Of a stretch of DNA of 16,543 nt, positions 11,615-16,543 are shown piece by piece. Numbering within the stretch: position 1 is the stretch's first letter; the number at the start of each line of letters is the position of its first letter. The notes beneath the pieces were generated by a model. It had not been told where the DNA came from. It saw only the letters and a program-made list of their open reading frames with translations, and did no database searches. The position numbers were made by a program, and so were the translations under genes. Source of the stretch: JAFCDQ01 sp964571335 (GTDB taxonomy: Archaea > Nanobdellota > Nanobdellia > Woesearchaeales > ARS49); assembly GCA_964571335.1 (NCBI GenBank), contig CAZNAM010000014.1:1-16543 (forward strand), given 5' to 3'.

Positions 11615-12556
11615 TCATTTATTAAATTTCTCTCTTAATTTTTCAAGCATGAACTCAGTCATTTTATTCAAATCAAATTCATGCTTCCAGCCCCAATCTT
11701 TTCTTGCAGTAGAATCATCAATTGTCTTAGGCCAAGAATCAGCTATTTTCTGTCTGGAATCAGGCTCATAAACAACATCAAGAGCTGGCACCTGTTTCTT
11801 AACATCATCAACCAATTCTTCAGCAGAAAAACTTATGGCTGCAAGATTATAACTAGTCCTTATCTTAATAGAATCAACAGGAGCATCCATGATGCCAATA
11901 GTTGCGTTAACAGCATCATCCATATACATCATAGGCAAAACAGTATCTTTACTGACAAAACAAATGAATTTTTCATCAAGAACTGCCCTATAATAAATAT
12001 CAACAGCATAATCTGTTGTTCCACCGCCAGGCTCAGCTTTCCAGCTGACAATACCAGGATAACGAACACTGCGAACATCTAATCCATATTTTAAATTATA
12101 ATACTGGCATAAAATCTCACCAGCAAGTTTAGTAACACCATACATGGTAGTAGGTTCTAAAACTGTATGCTGAGGAGTATTTTCTTTAGGAGTTGTAGGG
12201 CCGAAAACTGCAATAGAGCTTGGCCAGAATAATTTAATCTTATGTTCAACACAAATATCTAAAATATTTTTTAGACCATTCATGTTAACTTCCCAAGTAA
12301 GCTGAGGTTTTTTCTCACCAACAGCAGATAATAATGAAGCTAAATGAAAAATTTGAGTTATTCCATGTTTTTTTATAATTTCAGTCATTTCATCTTTATT
12401 AGTAACACTGCCTTTTTCTAACAGACCCTCAAAATCATCAGGGATATTATGATGACCCAAAGCAATCACACTATCTTTGCCGTGCTTTTTTTGTAAAGCA
12501 GGAACTAAATCACTCCCTATCTGCCCAAAGGCACCTGTAACTAAAATTTTTTCCAT
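11615..12556 (-). CDS. L-threonine 3-dehydrogenase, SDR/epimerase type
   Basis: A 313-residue NAD-dependent enzyme of the extended short-chain dehydrogenase fold. It oxidises L-threonine to 2-amino-3-ketobutyrate. The NAD loop TGAFGQIGSDL is at residues 7-17, the active-site YGVTK at 139-143 (Tyr, Lys), with PSSIAVFG before it. The PGIVSWKAEPGGGTTDYA segment at 167-184 is the mark of epimerase-like threonine dehydrogenases (as in archaeal and trypanosome enzymes), and separates it from UDP-galactose epimerase. Length is normal. The partner ketobutyrate CoA ligase (kbl) is not in the window. A TTG at 12568 could add four residues; the ATG at 12556 is preferred. The downstream Cys-peptide gene starts 25 bases after its stop. 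Confidence 0.9.
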   Translation of the reverse strand: MEKILVTGAFGQIGSDLVPALQKKHGKDSVIALGHHNIPDDFEGLLEKGSVTNKDEMTEIIKKHGITQIFHLASLLSAVGEKKPQLTWEVNMNGLKNILDICVEHKIKLFWPSSIAVFGPTTPKENTPQHTVLEPTTMYGVTKLAGEILCQYYNLKYGLDVRSVRYPGIVSWKAEPGGGTTDYAVDIYYRAVLDEKFICFVSKDTVLPMMYMDDAVNATIGIMDAPVDSIKIRTSYNLAAISFSAEELVDDVKKQVPALDVVYEPDSRQKIADSWPKTIDDSTARKDWGWKHEFDLNKMTEFMLEKLREKFNK

Positions 12557-12722
12557 ATTAAAAATCAATAAATATTTATTTTTGAATATTATAAAAACAT
12601 TTCGTAATACAGATTATTTCATTAATTTATTTCACACCTAAAATGTTTACTATTTTTAAGATGTGAAAAGCAAAAACTTTATATACTATTTATTTAAAAT
12701 TATTTTACAGGGGGAAATTAAA

Positions 12723-13022
12723 ATGAGTGTAGATGAGAAAACTGAAGATATGTTAAGAGGACAAAAATTTATTAATAAAACAATCACAAAAATAATTGAT
12801 GGAAAAGAATGTGTAATTGAAAGAATATGTGAAAAATGTTTTAATGGAACTATAGAAGATGACGTTACGAAAGAAATTAAATATGCTGGAAAATGTTCAA
12901 AATTTGAAGCAAATATACTCTTTGGAGAACAACCACTTCCATTACCTGCAAAATTAGACGGAAAAGACGTAGGAAATTACTGTCCTTGTTTTACATTTTA
13001 TGATGCTTTTAAATATATTTGA
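12723..13022 (+). CDS. Cysteine-containing orphan protein
   Basis: A soluble 99-residue protein of unknown function. It has six cysteines: C30, the pair C36-E-K-C39, C58, and C87-P-C89 near the end (YCPCFTFYDAFKY). A CxxC pair with a later CxC could bind Zn or an Fe-S cluster. Basic and acidic residues alternate, and no membrane segment is present. The open frame begins at 12663, but GGGGGAAATT (12710-12719) lies just ahead of the ATG at 12723, and a TATA-like CTTTATATAC (about 12677-12686) is at the right distance for a transcript starting near 12705. A pair of T6 tracts follows the stop. I do not recognise the family. Confidence 0.8.
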   Translation: MSVDEKTEDMLRGQKFINKTITKIIDGKECVIERICEKCFNGTIEDDVTKEIKYAGKCSKFEANILFGEQPLPLPAKLDGKDVGNYCPCFTFYDAFKYI

Positions 13023-13025
13023 TTA

Positions 13026-13038
13026 TTTTTTCTTTTTT
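13026..13038 (+). terminator. T6-C-T6 terminator
   Basis: TTTTTTCTTTTTT lies directly after the stop of the gene at 12723-13022, in the 23-base gap before the convergent hydrolase gene. Confidence 0.55.
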
Positions 13039-13045
13039 ATATTTA

Positions 13046-13678
13046 TTAAATCTCTTCTTCAATGTTTTCTTTGAGAATCAAGCATTTAAATCCCTTGCTT
13101 TCAACTAATTCCTTAAACAATTCAGCATCTTCAACACTTCCAACAATGCTTCCATAATGACAAGGAATAGCAAGTTTTGGCTGGATAATCTCAACAACTT
13201 TTGCAGCATCTCGCGGACCCATAGTATAAGTTCCTCCGACAGGAAGAACAACAATATCTGCATTAATCTTATACATCTCAGGAATAATATCAGTATCACC
13301 AGCAAAATAGATAGATTTACTTCCTTTCAAAAGATAACCAAAACAATTTTCTTTCTTATGTTCACCTTTTGGAGCTGTAACATTATAAGCAGGAAGAACT
13401 TCAAAAGTGATTTTGTCTACAGAATGCTTTTCATCAAGATGAACTTCATGAATACCTAAAAGCTGAGAAGCAACATCCTTAGGACCAAACAAAAAAGTGT
13501 TGTCATTCATGCATTTCTTAGTTTTTTCAATATTGAAATGATCAAAATGAGAATGAGTGATTAATACAATATCAGCAGGAGAATAATTTTCATCCTCGCC
13601 AGCATAAGGATCAATGTATATTTTCAGATTATCCATCTGGAGTAAAAAAGAGTTCTGACCAAACCAAGTTATTTTCAT
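13046..13678 (-). CDS. Metallo-beta-lactamase-fold hydrolase, UPF0173-like
   Basis: A 210-residue cytoplasmic metal-dependent hydrolase of the UlaG/UPF0173 group. Metal-binding residues are visible: HSHFDH at 42-47, FAGDTDIIPEM around 126-135 (D128), and IPCHYGS at 171-177 (H174). The start ITWFGQNSFLLQ and IYIDPYAGE at about 20-28 match the family. The substrate of these proteins is usually unknown; some act on lactone or phosphate esters, others on N-acyl phospholipid-like compounds. TTTTTATA (13701-13708, minus strand) lies about 26 bases before the ATG, giving a leaderless message from a promoter region shared with the divergent gene at 13741. Confidence 0.92.
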   Translation of the reverse strand: MKITWFGQNSFLLQMDNLKIYIDPYAGEDENYSPADIVLITHSHFDHFNIEKTKKCMNDNTFLFGPKDVASQLLGIHEVHLDEKHSVDKITFEVLPAYNVTAPKGEHKKENCFGYLLKGSKSIYFAGDTDIIPEMYKINADIVVLPVGGTYTMGPRDAAKVVEIIQPKLAIPCHYGSIVGSVEDAELFKELVESKGFKCLILKENIEEEI

Positions 13679-13740
13679 GTTTAAATAATAGATTTAAAAC
13701 TATAAAAAGATTTTTAAAATACTAAGAGAACTAAGAGAAT
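13679..13740. promoter_or_regulatory. Compact divergent promoter
   Basis: Only 62 bases separate two divergent ATGs. ACTATAAAAAGA (13699-13710) read on the minus strand gives the TATA box of the hydrolase gene, and TTTTTAAAAT (13711-13720) on the plus strand is placed to serve the gene at 13741. The two boxes are adjacent, so the factors at one promoter may exclude the other. An exact tandem repeat of ACTAAGAGA (13721-13729, 13730-13738) ends two bases before the ATG at 13741, in the predicted initiation region. Confidence 0.5.
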
Positions 13741-14187
13741 ATGAAAAAAGAGGTATTGTTTGTTTTAGTGTTTATCTTAGCTATATTCGCAAATGCACAG
13801 GAAACTTCTCAGGAATTAGCTCAGATAGAAGAAATAAAGCAGGATCTGAAAGAAAAAGAACAAAAAATAAATGACTTAGAAAGCAGATTTACAGAACAAC
13901 TGCAACAGGAACAACCAGTTCCAAAAACATTATTTGTATTTTATTTACTTGGTGTGAATCTTATATTGCTTGTTTTTGTGATAATACTATTATTTTATTT
14001 CTACAAGAAATACATCAAAAAAAGATATGGAGTAGGAGAAATACATCCAGTACCTGAAGAACTGGTAGATTATGTCTACAAATCATTATCCAAAAAAAAT
14101 CCTCAGGAAATTAGGATGGAACTGGCTAAAAAAGGCTGGTCACCAAGCATAATAGAACATGCAATAGATGCAGCAAAAGAGAAATGA
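13741..14187 (+). CDS. Exported/anchored coiled-coil protein with cytoplasmic helical tail
   Basis: A 148-residue protein. Residues 1-19 (MKKEVLFVLVFILAIFANAQ) form a signal peptide with a cleavage site after ANA. Residues about 21-56 are a charged coiled coil (EIKQDLKEKEQKINDLESRF), outside the cell after export. A single membrane segment follows (about 62-86, LFVFYLLGVNLILLVFVIIL), then a basic YKKYIKKRYG stretch and a cytoplasmic tail of about 50 residues (EELVDYVYKSLSKKNPQEIR, MELAKKGWSPSIIEHAIDAA) that looks like a UBA-type three-helix domain; similar tails are common at the end of archaeal membrane proteins. Function unknown. The gene is divergent from the hydrolase and 160 bases upstream of SRP54. 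Confidence 0.8.
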   Translation: MKKEVLFVLVFILAIFANAQETSQELAQIEEIKQDLKEKEQKINDLESRFTEQLQQEQPVPKTLFVFYLLGVNLILLVFVIILLFYFYKKYIKKRYGVGEIHPVPEELVDYVYKSLSKKNPQEIRMELAKKGWSPSIIEHAIDAAKEK

Positions 14188-14194
14188 TTTTTTT
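14188..14194 (+). terminator. T7 terminator
   Basis: Seven T follow the TGA of the coiled-coil gene directly, followed by ATTTT. Confidence 0.5.
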
Positions 14195-14225
14195 ATTTTG
14201 GTGATAATTCTTATTCTGGAAAACT

Positions 14226-14279
14226 TTAGTGTGCTTGTTTAGCGAAATGTTAATTATGGGTCTCAAATACCCACACTAA
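14226..14279. other. Two-tier inverted repeat upstream of SRP54
   Basis: TTAGTGTG (14226-14233) pairs exactly with CACACTAA (14272-14279), and inside it TGGGT (14257-14261) pairs with ACCCA (14269-14273) around the loop CTCAAAT; the two stems compete for the shared CA at 14272-14273. It lies between the T7 tract of the preceding gene and the TATA box of SRP54, so it would not be part of either mRNA as predicted. It could be a small RNA, a read-through terminator (TTTTA follows) or a DNA-binding dyad. Confidence 0.4.
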
Positions 14280-14314
14280 TTTTATTAAAAAAAAGTCTCA
14301 AAATAAGGAAAAAT

Positions 14315-14324
14315 CTTATAAACT
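14315..14324 (+). promoter_or_regulatory. TATA box of SRP54 (leaderless)
   Basis: CTTATAAACT is centred about 28 bases before the ATG at 14347. The predicted transcript begins within a few bases of the start codon, and no Shine-Dalgarno sequence is present. Confidence 0.6.
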
Positions 14325-14346
14325 AACCCAGAATAAACACAAGAAT

Positions 14347-15708
14347 ATGGTGCTTGAAAAGCTTGGAGAGAGCCTTAAAGGAACATTGAAGAAAATAGCA
14401 AAATCAGTCTTTGTAGATGAAAAACTATTGAATGAATTAATCAAAGACCTACAAAGAGCATTATTACAATCAGATGTAAATGTAAAACTAGTGTTTGATC
14501 TGACTAATAAGATAAAACAAAGAGTACAAAAAGAAGAAACACCAGGAGCACTAACAAAAAAAGAACATCTGATCAACATAGTATATGAAGAATTAACTAA
14601 TTTCTTAGGCGGAGAAAAAGAAGAAATCATATTTGGAGAAAAAAAGCCAAACAAAATAGTTCTTATTGGATTATTTGGTTCAGGAAAAACTACATCATCT
14701 GGAAAGTTAGCAAAATACTTCATGAAAAGAGGATTAAAAGTAGCATTACTTGGACTAGATGTACACAGACCAGCAGCAATGGATCAAATAGAACAAATAG
14801 GAAAAAGCCTGAACGTACAAGTATTTATTGACAGAAAAGAAAAAGATCCAATCGAGATATACAAAAAATTTGAACCAGAATTTCAGAAATATGATTTGTT
14901 GATTATTGATACAGCAGGAAGAGATGCATTAAGTTCTGATTTGATTACTGAATTGAAAAAAGTTAATGATGTTGCTCAACCAGATGAGAAATTACTTGTA
15001 ATTAGTGCAGACATAGGACAAGCAGCACAAAAACAAGCACAAGCATTCCATGAAGCAGGAGCAATTACTGGGGTGCTTGTTACAAAGATGGACGGAACAG
15101 CAAAAGGAGGAGGAGCATTAAGTGCATGCGCTATAACAGATGCACCAATAAAATTCATAGGAACAGGAGAAAAATCAGAAGACTTAGAAGCATTCAATCC
15201 AAAAGGTTTTGTTGGTAGACTTTTGGGAATGGGAGACTTAGAAGCATTACTTGAAAAAGCAAAAGAAGCAATAACAGAAGAAGATGCAGAAGACATGAAA
15301 TCAAAATTACTAAAAGGAGATTTTAACTTAATTGATTTATACAAACAAATGAAAGCAATGAATAAAATGGGACCATTAGGAAAAGTTTTGGAAATGATAC
15401 CAGGATTAGGACAATTAAACCTGCCAAAAGATATGTTAAAAGTTCAAGAAGGAAAATTAACAAAATGGAAATTTGCAATGGACTCAATGACAAAAAAAGA
15501 ATTAGAAGAACCTGAAAATATAGATGTTTCTCGTCTGGAAAGAATATCACAAGGATCAGGAATAAGTGTAAAAGAAATAAGAGAATTACTGAAACAACAC
15601 AAACAAAGCAAGAAATTAGTTAAAATGATGAAAGGTGGAGCAGATGGAAACCCAGAAAAGATGATGAAGAAATTACAGAGACAAATGGGTGGCAAATTAA
15701 AGTTTTGA
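14347..15708 (+). CDS. srp54: Signal recognition particle protein SRP54
   Basis: A 453-residue GTPase that binds signal sequences and SRP RNA and docks with FtsY to deliver proteins to the membrane. The N domain covers residues 1-90. The G domain has G1 GLFGSGKTT (108-116), DVHRPAA (138-144, usual form DTYRPAA), DTAGRD (188-193), TKMDG (246-250) and GTGEK (272-276). The methionine-rich M domain spans about 315-450, with MKAMNKMGPLGKVLEMIPGL, the RNA-binding LERISQGSGISVKEIRELLK and a basic MMKGGADGNPEKMMKK tail. Length is typical for archaea. In the RNA-contacting RI-x-x-GSG element the residue that is often Arg in archaea is Gln (Q402). The gene ends one base from the stop of the convergent recombinase gene. 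Confidence 0.97.
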   Translation: MVLEKLGESLKGTLKKIAKSVFVDEKLLNELIKDLQRALLQSDVNVKLVFDLTNKIKQRVQKEETPGALTKKEHLINIVYEELTNFLGGEKEEIIFGEKKPNKIVLIGLFGSGKTTSSGKLAKYFMKRGLKVALLGLDVHRPAAMDQIEQIGKSLNVQVFIDRKEKDPIEIYKKFEPEFQKYDLLIIDTAGRDALSSDLITELKKVNDVAQPDEKLLVISADIGQAAQKQAQAFHEAGAITGVLVTKMDGTAKGGGALSACAITDAPIKFIGTGEKSEDLEAFNPKGFVGRLLGMGDLEALLEKAKEAITEEDAEDMKSKLLKGDFNLIDLYKQMKAMNKMGPLGKVLEMIPGLGQLNLPKDMLKVQEGKLTKWKFAMDSMTKKELEEPENIDVSRLERISQGSGISVKEIRELLKQHKQSKKLVKMMKGGADGNPEKMMKKLQRQMGGKLKF

Positions 15709-15709
15709 T

Positions 15710-16528
15710 TTAAACATCAAAAGGACTTTTAATCTTAAGAAAATCTTTCTTAGCAACATGAGTATAAATAGAAGTAGTTTCTAACTTAGAATGACCCAAT
15801 AACTTTTGAATATACCTAATATCTGTGCCAGACTCAAGCAAATGAGTAGCAAAAGAATGCCTTAACATATGAGGCGTGACTTTCTTATTCAAAATTTTAG
15901 AAGCTTTCTCAAGAATCAACTGAACAGACTTAGAAGAATAAGCTCCTTTTCTACCCTCAAAAAGAAAAGAACTAGAAAAATTAGTCTTACACAAATAAGC
16001 AAACAAATCTTTCTTAACTTTCTCAGAAAGAATAGTCATCCTATCCTTCTTACCCTTAGCTTGCCTGATAAGAATAGTATTATTATCTGAATCAATATCT
16101 TCCCTCTTTAAATTAATTAATTCGGAAATTCTCAAACCAGAAGAATAAATCAAAGAAATCATCAATCTATGTTTAATATTAGAAATATTTTTTAAAATTA
16201 ATAAGATATCATTCTTAGATAAAACCTTTGGCAAAGTCTTCTTTTTTTTAGGTAAAGGAATATTATCAAAACAAATATTTTTCTTAAGAACAACATTGAA
16301 AAAAAATCTTAAACTGGCCATGATCTGCCTAATAGAACTAACATCAAGAAAATCATTCAACATCAAAAAGTACCTTCTAACAGAAGAATCAGATATATTA
16401 TCAGAACTCTTAGAAATCCAAACAAGAAATTTATTAACATTATACAAATAAGCTTTCTTAGTTTTAGGACTAAAACCCCTTAATTTAATCTCCTCAGACA
16501 ATTTATTCAAAACTAAATTATTATCCAT
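15710..16528 (-). CDS. xerA: XerA-like tyrosine recombinase
   Basis: A 272-residue site-specific recombinase, likely the one that resolves chromosome dimers at a dif site in archaea. The N-terminal SAM-like core-binding domain covers about 1-90 (LRGFSPKTKKAYLYNVNKFL). The catalytic domain has R133 (SSGLRISELINLKREDI), K158 (RQAKGKKDR), H220 and R223 (TPHMLRHSFATHLLESGTDI), H246 (QKLLGHSKLETTSIYTHV) and the nucleophile Y255. All six catalytic positions are intact. The length and absence of mobile-element neighbours favour the housekeeping enzyme over an integrase. The ATG at 16528 is near the window edge, so the promoter is cut. Its stop is one base from that of SRP54. Confidence 0.92.
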   Translation of the reverse strand: MDNNLVLNKLSEEIKLRGFSPKTKKAYLYNVNKFLVWISKSSDNISDSSVRRYFLMLNDFLDVSSIRQIMASLRFFFNVVLKKNICFDNIPLPKKKKTLPKVLSKNDILLILKNISNIKHRLMISLIYSSGLRISELINLKREDIDSDNNTILIRQAKGKKDRMTILSEKVKKDLFAYLCKTNFSSSFLFEGRKGAYSSKSVQLILEKASKILNKKVTPHMLRHSFATHLLESGTDIRYIQKLLGHSKLETTSIYTHVAKKDFLKIKSPFDV

Positions 16529-16543
16529 TTTATAAAAAAAGAA

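Noticed and set aside
14316..14723. Open frames antisense to SRP54 (also 14976-15344, 15323-15550 and 15444-15695)
   Set aside because: They mirror a strongly conserved gene, have Ser/Phe/Leu-rich products and lack promoters.
15710..16543. Integrase of a mobile element, with attachment sites
   Set aside because: No cargo, direct repeats or tRNA target are seen, and length and motifs fit a housekeeping XerA. I also found no convincing dif site in the window.
1..16543. CRISPR array, tRNA or rRNA gene, insertion sequence
   Set aside because: I saw no regularly spaced repeats of 20-40 bases, no tRNA T-loop with matching acceptor stem, no rRNA-like stretch and no transposase frame.

Overview
The window looks like a chromosomal segment of a small-genome, AT-rich archaeon, most likely of the DPANN group (Woesearchaeota/Pacearchaeota-like). 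The sequence-based reasons are: an archaeal SRP54 with NG and M domains, a DPH6-type diphthamide ligase, a XerA-type tyrosine recombinase, FtsZ, TATA boxes about 25 bases upstream of many start codons (leaderless transcripts), oligo-T terminators, and several small membrane proteins of a kind I associate with DPANN genomes. The lineage is an inference; there is no rRNA or tRNA in the window to confirm it.

Layout. 1-304 is the 5' end of ftsZ (minus strand). 305-699 has no gene, but holds three hairpins, one in a local GC island (candidate small RNA), and two related 12-base palindromes, one lying in the promoter of a winged-helix-like gene (700-1095). 1113-2887 is a minus-strand group with two tandem paralogs of unknown function, duplicated together with their promoters, followed by a three-TM coiled-coil protein. 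3008-5452 holds a small conserved membrane protein, a ZIP metal transporter, a DUF433-type protein with a cysteine cluster, DPH6 and a 53-residue zinc-ribbon protein. 5547-8551 has a GT-B-like glycosyltransferase, a pair of overlapping two-TM microproteins and a DHCR24-like FAD oxidoreductase.

8638-10532 is the most coherent regulated unit: a secreted protein with a calcium-loop-like tail, a TM+SHOCT protein and a DUF4405 histidine-rich membrane protein on the minus strand, divergent from a membrane-bound winged-helix regulator and a two-TM microprotein. The 120-base divergent promoter carries four TGAAACT-type half-sites spaced 22, 20 and 21 bases apart (two helical turns each), plus inverted copies. 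A hairpin with a T9 tract between the first two minus-strand genes looks like an attenuator. Next to it is a likely operon of an SDR-type threonine dehydrogenase, a 34-residue CCC-x4-C peptide and an ArsP-like permease whose start overlaps the peptide gene.

12723-16528 contains a cysteine-containing orphan, a UPF0173-like metallo-beta-lactamase-fold hydrolase, a signal/coiled-coil/TM protein, SRP54 and the XerA-like recombinase. No CRISPR array, IS element, rRNA or tRNA was seen. Five short genes (53, 58, 58, 56 and 34 codons) were called by reading the sequence and are easy to miss with a length cutoff.
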